Of a stretch of DNA of 64,000 nt, positions 18,542 through 27,482 are shown piece after piece (positions within the stretch are counted from its first letter, which is position 1; each line of letters begins with the position of its first letter). Source of the DNA: Paenochrobactrum gallinarii. GTDB taxonomy: Bacteria > Pseudomonadota > Alphaproteobacteria > Rhizobiales > Rhizobiaceae. The notes below the pieces were generated by a model. It ran no database searches. It worked only from the letters and a program-made list of their open reading frames with translations, and was not told where the DNA came from. The stretch is from NCBI RefSeq assembly GCF_014205685.1, contig NZ_JACIIU010000007.1, positions 1-64,000 of the forward strand, written 5' to 3'. The position numbers and the translations under genes are program-made.

Positions 18542-18586
18542 TTTGCAGCTGTCTGGTATGAGTCAGGTAATTTCTTCACCTCTCAC

Positions 18587-18611
18587 GGAACGAATGTCTT
18601 TTTGCTGCGTT
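18587..18611 (+). promoter_or_regulatory. EcfG-dependent promoter of the DUF1328 gene
   Basis: GGAAC (18587-18591), 16 bases, CGTT (18608-18611): a full match to the general stress promoter consensus, 48 bases before the start codon. Confidence 0.8.
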
Positions 18612-18658
18612 TTATACCTAGTCACATGGATAGGAATAAGACAAGAAAGGACGTCACT

Positions 18659-18823
18659 ATGTTGTATTATACGCTGATTTTTCTCGTGGTAGCTCTTGTG
18701 GCCGGTGCGCTTGGTTTTGGCGGTATTGCCGGAGCTTCGGCAGGTATTGCGCAAATATTATTCTTTGTTTTCCTTGCTCTTCTGGTGTTGTCCTTAATTG
18801 CCAACGTCATCCGCAAGGTTTAA
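18659..18823 (+). CDS. DUF1328 small membrane protein (YtjA-like)
   Basis: A 54-residue protein with two TM helices (about 4-24 and 30-50) and a glycine/alanine-rich turn [14 protein letters not shown], as in the DUF1328/YtjA family. The molecular function is unknown; relatives are stress-induced. The ATG (MLYYTLIF) follows AAGAAAGGA. A perfect EcfG-type promoter lies upstream, placing it in the general stress regulon. It sits between phyR and a sensor kinase. Confidence 0.85.
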   Translation: MLYYTLIFLVVALVAGALGFGGIAGASAGIAQILFFVFLALLVLSLIANVIRKV

Positions 18824-18893
18824 CAATATTTAAAATCTACCTTATTTGCCCGAAAACGCGGAGCAGATAGTTCTTTTTCATCAAGGCAGTGCA

Positions 18894-19976
18894 ATGAGAG
18901 CAAATAATTTCAGCTCAACGGCTAATACAAATGAAATGACTGCACTTATGAAAGAGGGGGACACAAGTGAAAGCGTTCAGCTTCAACCGTTAGAAGTATC
19001 AGAATTCTCGCGCTTGCGCTCGTTGACGCGCTCCATGCGCAATGCGCGGGTGTGTATTCTCTATCAATCCGCCAATTTTAAATATGTATGGTCTGAGAAT
19101 CTCCCGCCCATGTGGCAGGATAAATGGTTCAAAGGCTGTACAGATAAGGTACTGATGAACGAGGCGGCCGCTGCGAAACTCAAAGCCAGCCGTGAGGAAG
19201 CCGTTACAACCGGCACACCGCAAATGGTGGAGTTAAATATCTTAACCGGCAATTCTTCGCGTTGGTACGAATTTTACAGTGATTGCGACTATCGCGATAA
19301 CGGCGAACTGTCCGGTATTCTGACCACGATGGTGGATATCAGCGAATTGAAACGCCGTGAGCAAATCCTCAAAGCGTTGCTGCGTGAAGTCAGTCACCGC
19401 TCTAAAAACTTGTTATCAATTATTCAAAGTGTGGCAGCCCAAACTGCACGCTTCACCGATACAATTGATAGTTTTCTGGACAAATTCCGCGGTCGGATTC
19501 AGTCGCTTTCTCAAGCCCAGGATCTGGTCACTGATTCGAACTGGCAAGGTGCGCTTTTCCGTGACCTTGTGCGCTCGCAACTGGAAAAATACACCGACAT
19601 CAACGATTCACACCTGCAAGTCACCGGCGAAAATCCGTATCTCTTCCCGAGTGCTGCACTTCACCTGGGGCTGGCTTTGCATGAACTCATCGTGAATGCC
19701 ACTTCCTATGGAGGTCTTAATCCACAGTCCAAAAACAATGTTGTCATCAATATCAGAGCTAGCGAGACAGCCGAGGGCGAAGATCTGTTGATCTTTGAAT
19801 GGCACGAAACAGATTTTTACAATATTCCGATTGATGAAAGCTCAACGCCGCGTTTTGGCTCGGCGGTTTTACAACGCATCATTCCCGCCGTCGTCGATGG
19901 CGAAGCCGAATATCTGAAAGATGAAAACGGTGTCACCTACCGGTTGACTATCGCCAAAGAACATTTCGATCTTTGA
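18894..19976 (+). CDS. HWE-family sensor histidine kinase
   Basis: A 360-residue soluble kinase with no TM helix. Residues about 40-150 form a PAS-like sensor (VCILYQSANFKYVWSENLPP, ending in TTMVDISELKRREQ). Next comes an HWE/HisKA_2 dimerisation domain with the phosphoacceptor in ALLREVSHRSKNLLSIIQSVAAQTAR, then an HATPase with ALHLGLALHELIVNATSYGGL and the FEWHET motif that names the family. HWE kinases adjacent to phyR commonly feed PhyR. The start was placed at 18894 (MRANNFSSTA) after AAGG; an upstream in-frame start at 18846 would add 16 residues. No EcfG promoter is visible upstream. Confidence 0.86.
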   Translation: MRANNFSSTANTNEMTALMKEGDTSESVQLQPLEVSEFSRLRSLTRSMRNARVCILYQSANFKYVWSENLPPMWQDKWFKGCTDKVLMNEAAAAKLKASREEAVTTGTPQMVELNILTGNSSRWYEFYSDCDYRDNGELSGILTTMVDISELKRREQILKALLREVSHRSKNLLSIIQSVAAQTARFTDTIDSFLDKFRGRIQSLSQAQDLVTDSNWQGALFRDLVRSQLEKYTDINDSHLQVTGENPYLFPSAALHLGLALHELIVNATSYGGLNPQSKNNVVINIRASETAEGEDLLIFEWHETDFYNIPIDESSTPRFGSAVLQRIIPAVVDGEAEYLKDENGVTYRLTIAKEHFDL

Positions 19977-19978
19977 AA

Positions 19979-20012
19979 CAAAAAAGCGCCCGCTTGATGA
20001 TCAAGCAGACGC
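19979..20012 (-). terminator. Possible terminator of the Fur-family gene
   Basis: Stem GCTTGA / TCAAGC with a three-base loop and an outer GCG/CGC pair. On the minus strand a run of six T follows. It lies 28 bases after the fur stop. Confidence 0.5.
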
Positions 20013-20040
20013 AGCGATTGAACATCAATAAGAAATGCTA

Positions 20041-20463
20041 TTACTTGATCTTGCGGCAGTAAAGCTCAAGCCGGTGATGCACGATTTCATAGCCGAGCTC
20101 GCGGGCAATTTCTTCCTGCAAGCGCTCGATTTTTTCCGAATGAAACTCAACGACATCCCCTGATTCCATATCAATGATATGGTCGTGGTGTTCTGCACCT
20201 GCATGTTCAAAACGTGACGGCCCGCCATTGAAAGCATGGCGATGTATAGCCCCCTGCTCTTCGAGCAATTTCATAGTGCGATAGACAGTGGATAATGAAA
20301 TACTATTATCGATCTCCACAGCGCGCCTGAAAATTTCCAACGCATCCGGATGATCTTCCGAATCAGAGAGAATATCCAGAATGATGCGGCGCTGGCGCGT
20401 GATTCTAACGCCCGCATGCCGAAGCTGCTGTTCGTAATCGTTTGATGTGGTCATTGTGTTCAT
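20041..20463 (-). CDS. fur: Fur-family metalloregulator (Fur/Mur type)
   Basis: A 140-residue metal-dependent repressor. The N-terminal winged helix ([38 protein letters not shown], then [20 protein letters not shown] as recognition helix) is followed by the dimer and metal domain with [25 protein letters not shown]. The EHHDH cluster and lack of C-terminal CxxC pairs fit the alphaproteobacterial Fur/Mur group, which mainly senses manganese; iron control in these bacteria falls to Irr and RirA. It is not Irr: the haem-regulatory motif is absent. The longer reading frame up to 20523 has no homology. The start was taken at [10 protein letters not shown]; three residues later is equally possible. 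Confidence 0.85.
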   Translation of the reverse strand: MNTMTTSNDYEQQLRHAGVRITRQRRIILDILSDSEDHPDALEIFRRAVEIDNSISLSTVYRTMKLLEEQGAIHRHAFNGGPSRFEHAGAEHHDHIIDMESGDVVEFHSEKIERLQEEIARELGYEIVHHRLELYCRKIK

Positions 20464-20609
20464 GGCCGGATTATGCACCGACATGCCGCTTGTTGCAAAT
20501 ATGACCAAGGGAATATCAAGCACATTATTTTATACAATCTTTTAAATGTGCAAAAGCACACAAAATCTTGTGATGAAAAGTCAGGCTTTAAATTACAGAG
20601 GGAAATGAA

Positions 20610-20684
20610 TGGTACGCCCAAGGGGAATCGAACCCCTGTTTCCGCCGTGAAAGGGCGGCGTCCTAACCGCTAGACGATGGGCGC
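20610..20684 (-). tRNA. tRNA-Glu (anticodon UUC)
   Basis: A complete 75-base cloverleaf on the minus strand. The acceptor stem is GCGCCCA / TGGGCGT, the D-arm contains AGCGGTTAGGA, the anticodon loop is CTTTCAC with anticodon TTC, and the T-arm carries GGTTCGATTCC. The 3' ACCA is encoded. It reads glutamate GAA/GAG codons. Confidence 0.96.
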
Positions 20685-20791
20685 ACGCACATCTTACGAT
20701 GCTTGTGAGTGAAGTGAGGCGCTTCGTTTGAGAGGCAATCACTTGACTGTGACGCCGATATAATCGGCTTATTTTCAAAGCGCAACTGCTT

Positions 20792-20834
20792 TAAAAAAAA
20801 TAATCGGAAAAAAATGCATTTTCTTCCGATTATT
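20792..20834 (-). terminator. Terminator of the single-pass protein gene
   Basis: A perfect 11-bp stem AATAATCGGAA (20799-20809) / TTCCGATTATT (20824-20834), followed on the minus strand by eight T. It lies about 80 bases after the stop of the gene ending at 20916. Confidence 0.75.
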
Positions 20835-20915
20835 TTGATTTCTTTGAGTTTTTGCACAGGCAAGAGCCGGAAAAATGTATTTTCAGCCCTTCATCTTGTG
20901 CAAACTGCCAGTTAA

Positions 20916-21386
20916 TTATTCGACATTCCCCAAAATCATACGCGCAGCAATGCGTGATTCTTTGAAATCATAGACAATAATTTCTGTTCCGCCGTCTGGA
21001 AGCAGGGTTTCCAGCGAAATCATATTGCCGGACAAGCTCTGTGAAAGCAAACGTGTACCTTCAGGCAGGGTGATTTGTGATTCGACCATCTTAAATGGTT
21101 CATCAGGCACCACTGCTGTCTGCCCAGGAATATCGGAGCGCAGATCCTCTTGCTCAGGCGCGTCAGGCGCTTTATTGATTTTGTAGACAACGGCTGCAAG
21201 CACAGCCATAAGACCAATAAGCATAACCCCGATTGATACAGCCAGTAACCGGATCATCTTGCGTCTTACACGCTCCATGGCCGGATCAAGTGGTGGCTCC
21301 TGATTGGGATCGGGATAATAAGCTTGCTGTTCCTCATATCGTGGATCGTGTTGATTCTGATATCGAGGATAATTTGGATCCTGCAT
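20916..21386 (-). CDS. Conserved single-pass membrane protein (DUF6476-like)
   Basis: A 156-residue protein with a cytoplasmic Pro/Tyr/Asp/Gln-rich N-terminus (residues 1-42), one TM helix (about 45-68, LLAVSIGVMLIGLMAVLAAVVYKI) and a periplasmic domain (about 95-156) with ITLPEGTRLLSQSLSGN and ISLETLLPDGGTEIIVYDF. This pattern is seen in short alphaproteobacterial proteins encoded divergently from rluD; the family name is from memory and tentative. No function can be assigned. Its start lies 24 bases from that of rluD, so the two share a short promoter region. Confidence 0.7.
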   Translation of the reverse strand: MQDPNYPRYQNQHDPRYEEQQAYYPDPNQEPPLDPAMERVRRKMIRLLAVSIGVMLIGLMAVLAAVVYKINKAPDAPEQEDLRSDIPGQTAVVPDEPFKMVESQITLPEGTRLLSQSLSGNMISLETLLPDGGTEIIVYDFKESRIAARMILGNVE

Positions 21387-21410
21387 TCAATAACTCCGGT
21401 TCATGCACCC

Positions 21411-22448
21411 ATGCCGCGTGATAACGAAGGGACGAGACGATTGAAAGAGATAATTGCCGGAGCAGACGCCGTTGGCAAACGATTAGACCAGTGGCTAAGC
21501 GCAGAGCTAGCCCCTGACCTGTCACGCAGCCGTATTCAGGCACTGATCGCCGACGGTTGTGTGACCGTCAATGGCGCGACTATTCGTGAAGCTAAACATA
21601 AGTTACGCGAAAATATGATCGTAACTATTGTGCTTGACGAAGTGCAGTCAACCAAACCCCAAGCTGAAAATATCCCTCTCGATATTCTCTATGAAGATGA
21701 CGATGTTCTTGTCATCAACAAACCTGCCGGCCTTGTTGTCCACCCGGGCAGTGGAAACATGACCGGCACCCTGGTCAATGCCTTGATATATCATTGCGGC
21801 AATAATCTGTCACAAGTAGGCGGAGAATTGCGTCCGGGCATTGTCCACCGCCTCGATAAAGACACCAGCGGCGTTTTGGTCATCGCTAAAAATGATGAAG
21901 CGCACCAGCATTTATCGGCGCAATTTGCCGATCACGGCCTGACCGGTGATCTGGAGCGCGCCTATGTGGCGCTTGTCTGGGGCCTGCCGGAACGCCCGCA
22001 GGGGACGATTGAAACCTATCTTGGCCGCTCCAGCCGCGACCGCACCAAACAGGCAGTCGTGAAAGAAGACCGCGAAGATGCCCGCTATGCAGTCACTCAC
22101 TACACGGTGCTTGAGCGCTTCGCGGCAAAAGAGGATGCCACTGCGCTGGCATCCGTGGTTGAATGCCAGCTGGAAACCGGCAGAACGCACCAGATTCGTG
22201 TTCATATGACCCATGCAGGCACACCGATTGTCGGTGACAATGATTATGGCGGCGCATTTAAAACCAAGGCTAACAAACTGCCGGACGAATTACGCGAAGC
22301 AGTACAAAAATTCCCGCGCCAGGCACTGCACGCCCGTCTGCTCGCCTTTGCCCATCCGGCAGATGAGCGGCTGATGCGGTTTGAAGCCCCCTTGCCGGAT
22401 GACTTTCAAAATCTGATTAATCAGTTCCGCAAAGACCAGCACGGTTAA
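21411..22448 (+). CDS. rluD: RluD-family 23S rRNA pseudouridine synthase
   Basis: Isomerises uridines in the helix 69 region of 23S rRNA to pseudouridine. The 345-residue protein has an N-terminal S4 domain (GKRLDQWLSAEL ... SRSRIQALIADGCVTVNG) and the RluA-type catalytic domain with the invariant aspartate in HRLDKDTSG and the later ETGRTHQIRVHM block. The start (MPRDNEGTRR) is inferred; no strong ribosome site is seen, and the upstream in-frame extension overlaps the divergent gene. A terminator follows. Confidence 0.92.
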   Translation: MPRDNEGTRRLKEIIAGADAVGKRLDQWLSAELAPDLSRSRIQALIADGCVTVNGATIREAKHKLRENMIVTIVLDEVQSTKPQAENIPLDILYEDDDVLVINKPAGLVVHPGSGNMTGTLVNALIYHCGNNLSQVGGELRPGIVHRLDKDTSGVLVIAKNDEAHQHLSAQFADHGLTGDLERAYVALVWGLPERPQGTIETYLGRSSRDRTKQAVVKEDREDARYAVTHYTVLERFAAKEDATALASVVECQLETGRTHQIRVHMTHAGTPIVGDNDYGGAFKTKANKLPDELREAVQKFPRQALHARLLAFAHPADERLMRFEAPLPDDFQNLINQFRKDQHG

Positions 22449-22454
22449 ACCTCA

Positions 22455-22489
22455 AAAACTGCCTTCATCACTTGAAGGCAGTTTTTTTA
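22455..22489 (+). terminator. Terminator of rluD
   Basis: AAAACTGCCTTCA / TGAAGGCAGTTTT stem (13 bp) with a five-base loop, followed by a T run. Confidence 0.92.
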
Positions 22490-22594
22490 TACCTATCTAT
22501 AAGAATAGCTTACTTAAAAAGGCGCTGCCCCTGTCATTAAGCACAGTGGCGCGTGAGCGACTTTCCCGTCTATTCATGAAAATCAAAAACCAAT

Positions 22595-22619
22595 GGAACT
22601 TTTGTCAGGCTACAGCGTT
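22595..22619 (+). promoter_or_regulatory. EcfG-dependent promoter of rpoH
   Basis: GGAAC (22595-22599), 16 bases, CGTT (22616-22619) followed by AAC: a perfect match to the general stress promoter, about 150 bases before the rpoH start. It implies that the heat-shock sigma gene is under the EcfG cascade. Confidence 0.8.
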
Positions 22620-22768
22620 AACAAAAGAGTGACAGACTGTGCATTGCTTTTCATCGTTTTTTTGCCTGATTTAAGTCTATACTGAAATTCAAACCGGTAG
22701 GCGATTTTGCGCCGGTGAAGCGGGCTTGCCAAATGGGAGCCTGCAACCAAGAAGAAGGAGGGTGCTTC

Positions 22769-23683
22769 ATGGCCCAGGTCAATCTTCCAAGTATCACATC
22801 CGGTGACGGTGGTCTTACCCGTTATCTTGAAGAAATCCGTCGTTTTCCAATGCTTGAGCCACAACAAGAATATATGCTGGCCAAGCGTTATCATGAACAC
22901 GCCGACCCGAAAGCCGCCCATAAGCTGGTGACAAGCCATTTGCGACTAGTGGCCAAAATTGCCATGGGTTATCGCGGCTACGGCTTGCCAATCGGTGAAG
23001 TGATCTCCGAGGGCAATGTCGGCCTGATGCAGGCTGTCAAAAAATTCGAGCCGGAACGTGGCTTCCGTCTGGCTACCTATGCAATGTGGTGGATCAAAGC
23101 TTCCATTCAGGAATATGTTTTGCGCTCATGGAGCCTCGTTAAAATGGGCACCACGGCTAATCAAAAACGCTTGTTCTTCAACCTGCGTAAAATGAAAAGT
23201 AAAATTCAGGCGCTTGATGATGGTGATCTGAATGCTGATCAGGTCGCGCAGATTGCAACAAAACTCAATGTAAGCGAAGAAGAAGTCGTGTCGATGAACC
23301 GTCGTTTGTCGGGCGATGCGTCTCTCAATGCCCCAATCCGCGCTTCTGAAGGCGAATCAGGCGAATGGCAGGACTGGCTTGTTGACGACAGCGACAGTCA
23401 GGAAACCATGCTGATTGAGCAGGATGAGCTGGAAAGCCGCCGTGCAATGCTCGAACAGGCCATGAGTAACCTGAACGAGCGTGAGCAGCGTATCTTCTAC
23501 GCCCGTCGTTTGCTGGATGAGCCGATTACACTCGAAGCACTTTCGTCAGAGTTTAATATCAGCCGCGAGCGTGTGCGTCAGATTGAAGTGCGCGCCTTTG
23601 AAAAAGTGCAGGAAGCTGTACAGGCAGCAGCTCTGAGCCAACAACAGGCGCAGATGGCGATCAGCAATCAGGCTAATGCTTAA
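22769..23683 (+). CDS. rpoH: RNA polymerase sigma-32 factor RpoH (RpoH1-like)
   Basis: A 304-residue heat-shock sigma factor. Region 1.2 is GGLTRYLEEIRRFPMLEPQQEYMLAKRY, region 2 contains LVTSHLRLVAKIAMGYRGYGLPIGEVISEGNVGLMQAV and FRLATYAMWWIKASIQEYVLRSW, the RpoH box lies in QKRLFFNLRKMK, and region 4 is TLEALSSEFNISRERVRQIEVRAFEKVQ. Similarity to memory of rhizobial sequences is greater for RpoH1 than RpoH2. The ATG (MAQVNLPSIT) has a strong AAGGAGG. A consensus EcfG promoter upstream links it to the PhyR-NepR-EcfG module at 17 kb. Confidence 0.95.
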   Translation: MAQVNLPSITSGDGGLTRYLEEIRRFPMLEPQQEYMLAKRYHEHADPKAAHKLVTSHLRLVAKIAMGYRGYGLPIGEVISEGNVGLMQAVKKFEPERGFRLATYAMWWIKASIQEYVLRSWSLVKMGTTANQKRLFFNLRKMKSKIQALDDGDLNADQVAQIATKLNVSEEEVVSMNRRLSGDASLNAPIRASEGESGEWQDWLVDDSDSQETMLIEQDELESRRAMLEQAMSNLNEREQRIFYARRLLDEPITLEALSSEFNISRERVRQIEVRAFEKVQEAVQAAALSQQQAQMAISNQANA

Positions 23684-23712
23684 ATGTTGATTGGTCTTCA
23701 ATCACCGTAGAT

Positions 23713-23745
23713 CAAAAAGGCCGCTTTCGCGGCCTTTTATTTTGT
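23713..23745 (+). terminator. Terminator of rpoH
   Basis: AAAAAGGCCGC / GCGGCCTTTTA stem with a TTTC loop, followed by TTTTGT. Confidence 0.9.
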
Positions 23746-23871
23746 CTCAATTCAACTGGAGCGCCGTGTGCCATACCTGGCACACAAAGGTCGCTCTAAC
23801 ACTTTAAAATCAAAGCATAATTTAACCTTAGACTGATCCGGATTTAAGGAATGATGCTCTGGAGAAAACTC

Positions 23872-25341
23872 TTACTGGCTTTTCAGCACGTCATTAAAGA
23901 CCTTCTCACCCGGCACGCCCTTTTCAAGGCTGAGCAGCGCGCGGCGACCATTGCGATAGGTGATCGGAATATCCACCCACTGCAAACGACGCATCAAGGA
24001 CATATTGGTATCCACGGCTGTACGTGCATCATTGAGTGCAACTATAAAGAAGTTGTCGGCAATCTTCGATGAAATCGCAATCAGCGGATTACCGGCTGCC
24101 TGTTCTGTATCTTTGAAAGTGATACGCTGAACATTATCAACAGCACCACCCGAGAAATCATCCGGCACAAAGAACATCATTTCAATCAGATGGCTGGCTG
24201 GCAATGATTTATCCGCATTACGGCGAATGGTCATCTGCATGCGCAATTGCGTGTCAGGAATCGTAACTTCTGCGCGAATGGCAGGCTCTTCAGGCTCACC
24301 ATCACCCGGTGAATCCTGCACAACAGACCAGACCACATTACCGGATTGCGCCGAACCCGAATCTGCACCTGAGCGTTCTTCATAGAAGAATGCCTTCTGG
24401 CCCACAGCAACACCGGAACCGCTTTGTTCACTATTGCCGGAAGAACTTACAGGTGCCTGACCAGAGTTTGAATTTTGGCTAAGTGCAGTAGTGGATTTAC
24501 CTTCCGCCAGATCAGAGGCTGTGCCACCTGAAGGCCCTTCATCCACTTCTGTGCCATCCGGCAACAGACGCTGGGTAAGCTTTGGCTCCGGCGCATTTGG
24601 TGCAGTTGTGCCGCTCTCGGTGCCGCTGCCAATATCGGTTGTACCAGCCGCATTGCCTGGTGCCGGTTCATCGGTTCCACCTGCAACGGGCGCGTCTGTT
24701 TCACTACGACCAAGGCTTGAAGCCAGCTCGCTTAATTTGTCTTTATTGACATAGGCTGCATAACCGCCACCGCCAAGTGCCAGAGCTGCAATCAAACCAA
24801 TGACCAAGCCTTTATAAGAACGCTTATCTTCCAGCGCATCGTTAAAGCCAGGCTTGCGTGCCGGACGCGATTTACCAGAAGCTCCCAGACGATCACCGGA
24901 GCGATCAACATCAGAAAGCATGTCACCGTTTGGTGAAGGAGCTTTATCAGTCGATGCTCCTGAAGCGGTAAAATCAGGCGCAGAGGTGAAAGTACCTGCA
25001 TCACTGTCATGTCCGGCAGTATTTTCGTCTGAACCAGCTCGGTTTTCTGAAAGAAAACTCTCAAGCGGATCATCGGATTTTGAAACATCCGGCGCGATAT
25101 CAAGCTCAATTTCCGGCTCTGGTTCGACAACCGGTGCCGGTGCATAAAAAGCTTCGACCTCTTGGATCGAATCTTCCAGCATCTGACGCTGACGCATCGA
25201 AACCGATTCAGGCGCATTGGCTGTTACCAGTTTCTGCTCGATCGTCGCGCGTGCTTTTGCATAGACGCGCTGACGCAATTCAGGTGTTGGATCCGCCTGC
25301 GCGTCAATGGTCTTCTTTAGTACCGCTACAAAATCTGCCAT
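23872..25341 (-). CDS. Conserved single-pass protein with acidic/Ser-rich linkers
   Basis: A 489-residue protein not assigned to a named family. The N-terminal 40 residues (MADFVAVLKKTIDAQ ... PELRQRVYAKARATIEQKL) are a helical, conserved-looking segment. They are followed by an acidic Pro/Ser/Asp/Glu-rich stretch, a TM helix near 180-200 (GLVIGLIAALALGGGGYAAYV), a long Gly/Ser/Thr/Pro-rich periplasmic linker, and a folded C-terminal domain (about 340-489; VTIPDTQLRMQMTIRRN, HLIEMMFFVPDDFSGG, WVDIPITYRNGRRALLSLEKG). Such proteins occur next to purA in Brucella-type genomes. The function is unknown. The start at MADFV was chosen because the 16 upstream residues look unrelated. Confidence 0.7.
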   Translation of the reverse strand: MADFVAVLKKTIDAQADPTPELRQRVYAKARATIEQKLVTANAPESVSMRQRQMLEDSIQEVEAFYAPAPVVEPEPEIELDIAPDVSKSDDPLESFLSENRAGSDENTAGHDSDAGTFTSAPDFTASGASTDKAPSPNGDMLSDVDRSGDRLGASGKSRPARKPGFNDALEDKRSYKGLVIGLIAALALGGGGYAAYVNKDKLSELASSLGRSETDAPVAGGTDEPAPGNAAGTTDIGSGTESGTTAPNAPEPKLTQRLLPDGTEVDEGPSGGTASDLAEGKSTTALSQNSNSGQAPVSSSGNSEQSGSGVAVGQKAFFYEERSGADSGSAQSGNVVWSVVQDSPGDGEPEEPAIRAEVTIPDTQLRMQMTIRRNADKSLPASHLIEMMFFVPDDFSGGAVDNVQRITFKDTEQAAGNPLIAISSKIADNFFIVALNDARTAVDTNMSLMRRLQWVDIPITYRNGRRALLSLEKGVPGEKVFNDVLKSQ

Positions 25342-25454
25342 GCTATCAAGCCCGAACTCTCTGAAAAAGATATGGGATAAACTATCCAATAATCATAATT
25401 ATTAAACAAAAGCAAAGAGCCGGCCATACTTAAACGACCGATAGCCGTTTTTTT

Positions 25455-25494
25455 TATAAAAAAAGCCCCGTTTCTGTTCTGAAACGAGGCTTTA
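25455..25494 (-). terminator. Terminator of purA
   Basis: A GC-rich stem GCC-CCGTTTC / GAAACG-A-GGC (25465-25491) with one mismatch. On the minus strand it is followed by a long T-rich run. Confidence 0.8.
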
Positions 25495-25513
25495 ACAGAG
25501 CTTATAATACTTC

Positions 25514-26803
25514 TTAGTCGTGGAACGGATCAGTTACCAGAATAGTATCTTCACGTTCAGGACTTGTTGAAAGCATTGCCACCGGCGCACCAATCAGTTC
25601 TTCAATATGACGAACATATTTAACAGCCTGTGCAGGCAGCTCATTCCAGCTGCGCGCACCGGCAGTCGTTTCTGACCAGCCCGGCAATGTCTCATAAATC
25701 GGCTTCACACGCGCCTGCGCACCCATTGAAGACGGCAGATAATCAATGCGCTTGCCATCCAGCTCATAAGCGACGCAAATCTTGATTTCTTCAAGACCGT
25801 CGAGCACATCGAGCTTGGTTAATGCAATACCGGTGATGCCGGAAGTGCGCACTGTCTGACGAACAATCACCGCATCAAACCAACCGCAGCGACGCTTACG
25901 ACCAGTGACAACGCCAAATTCATGACCTTTAGTGCCAAGGAAATGACCGATTTCATCGTCGAGTTCTGTCGGGAAAGGTCCTTCACCAACGCGGGTTGTG
26001 TAAGCCTTGGTGATACCTAAAACATAGCCGATTGCTGTCGGGCCAAGACCGGAGCCGGCAGCAGCCTGACCAGCAACAGTGTTGGATGAGGTCACAAACG
26101 GATAGGTGCCGTGGTCATTGTCCAGAAGCGCGCCCTGCGCACCTTCAAACAGAATACGGTCGCCAGCCTTGCGACGTTCGTCCAGCAAGCGCCAGACCTG
26201 ATCGATATAAGGCAGAATCTGGGTCGAAACCGAGGTCAGCTCTTCCAGAATAGTTTCAACTGCAATTTCTTCCAGTCCCATACCGCGACGCAGCAAATTG
26301 TGATGCGTCAGCAGGCGTTCGACCTTCGGCTGCAATGTTTCAGGCTCGGCCAGATCGATGACGCGAATCGCACGACGACCGACTTTATCTTCATAGGCCG
26401 GACCAATACCGCGCTTGGTGGTGCCGATTTTCAGACCTTCGGTTGCACCTTCGCGCATAGCATCCAGATCGCGGTGCAGCGACAAAATCAGTGGCGCATT
26501 TTCAGCAACGCGCAACACGTCAGGGGTGATGTTGACACCCTGTGCACGCAGTTTTTCAATTTCCATTACAAAATGATGCGGATCAACCACAACACCATTA
26601 CCGATAACACTGAGCTTACCGCGCACAAGCCCTGAAGGCAGCAGCGACAATTTATAGCTCGTGCCATCAATGACGAGCGTATGGCCGGCATTATGACCGC
26701 CCTGATAGCGCACGATGACATCAGCACGTTCCGACAGCCAGTCGACGATTTTACCTTTGCCTTCGTCGCCCCATTGCGACCCGACGACAACCACATTTGC
26801 CAT
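25514..26803 (-). CDS. purA: Adenylosuccinate synthetase
   Basis: Joins IMP and aspartate using GTP, the first committed step to AMP. The 429-residue protein shows the GTP-binding loop [14 protein letters not shown] near the N-terminus, the catalytic H in [45 protein letters not shown], and the GTP-specificity motif TKLDVLDGL. The ATG ([10 protein letters not shown]) has AAGGAG 8 bases upstream; a longer frame adds 16 unrelated residues. It is monocistronic with its own terminator. Confidence 0.97.
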   Translation of the reverse strand: MANVVVVGSQWGDEGKGKIVDWLSERADVIVRYQGGHNAGHTLVIDGTSYKLSLLPSGLVRGKLSVIGNGVVVDPHHFVMEIEKLRAQGVNITPDVLRVAENAPLILSLHRDLDAMREGATEGLKIGTTKRGIGPAYEDKVGRRAIRVIDLAEPETLQPKVERLLTHHNLLRRGMGLEEIAVETILEELTSVSTQILPYIDQVWRLLDERRKAGDRILFEGAQGALLDNDHGTYPFVTSSNTVAGQAAAGSGLGPTAIGYVLGITKAYTTRVGEGPFPTELDDEIGHFLGTKGHEFGVVTGRKRRCGWFDAVIVRQTVRTSGITGIALTKLDVLDGLEEIKICVAYELDGKRIDYLPSSMGAQARVKPIYETLPGWSETTAGARSWNELPAQAVKYVRHIEELIGAPVAMLSTSPEREDTILVTDPFHD

Positions 26804-26956
26804 TGAAGAAACTCCTTGGTCCGGATTTTGCCCGTGAAAAAAGAAATCCAAGGATCAACGCACACTTAGCTTGAACAACAAGGTGCTGATCCCTCGTCTC
26901 TATACAGACAGATTGATAAAAGCGCGACTCTTGATTGCGCGAAATGAAGAAAAAAT

Positions 26957-27475
26957 CTAAATATTTTTGAGAAAACGCACCATATAATGGGCATCATCCG
27001 AATAGGATTTCAGTTTTTGGGCAAGCGCTGCCACATCACGAACCGAAAAACCCTGTCGTTCCCAGAACGGGCGCGAGCCGTTAACGGCTACCAGCGCCAT
27101 GGCATCAAAGCCATCATCTTGTGCCTGTTGCACCATTAATTTCAATAGTTTGGAAGCATTACCGCCAGAGCGCGCCTTTTCACTCAGCGCCACATCATGC
27201 AGGTAATAGCTGGAAGCGCTTGGAGGCAAAACCTCCAACAAAGAGTTCAGCGCAGGCGCTTCATCAAGCGCCCACGGATGACTGATGCCATAGCCGACAA
27301 TATTATTGTCGTTCTCCAGCACAAAACAACCTGCCGGATAAAGATCGAATCTATCCTGAAAAACTGAAATATCTTCAGGGAAGTCGGGATGAACACTATT
27401 GGCAACGTCAGTGACAGCAGTCACATCTGTGTCGCGCATCTTGCGCCATACAAATTGATTCATCCCGTCTCTCAT
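26957..27475 (-). CDS. GNAT-family N-acetyltransferase
   Basis: A 172-residue acetyl-CoA-dependent acyltransferase fold. Visible parts are the N-terminal WRKMRDTDVTAVTDVANSVHPDFPED, the acetyl-CoA loop region LSEKARSGGNASKLLKLMVQQA (R-x-x-G-x-A/G type) and the C-terminal LVAVNGSRPFWERQGFSVRD typical of the family. The substrate cannot be predicted. It starts 7 bases after the serA stop, so it is probably the third gene of serC-serA-GNAT. A start four residues later (MNQFVWRK) is preceded by GAGAG and is also possible. Confidence 0.83.
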   Translation of the reverse strand: MRDGMNQFVWRKMRDTDVTAVTDVANSVHPDFPEDISVFQDRFDLYPAGCFVLENDNNIVGYGISHPWALDEAPALNSLLEVLPPSASSYYLHDVALSEKARSGGNASKLLKLMVQQAQDDGFDAMALVAVNGSRPFWERQGFSVRDVAALAQKLKSYSDDAHYMVRFLKNI

Positions 27476-27482
27476 TTCTTAA

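Noticed and set aside
20916-20938. Truncation of the single-pass protein gene next to the tRNA
   Set aside because: The reading frame is complete with its own terminator, and no repeat of the tRNA 3' end was found. No integrase attachment is suggested.
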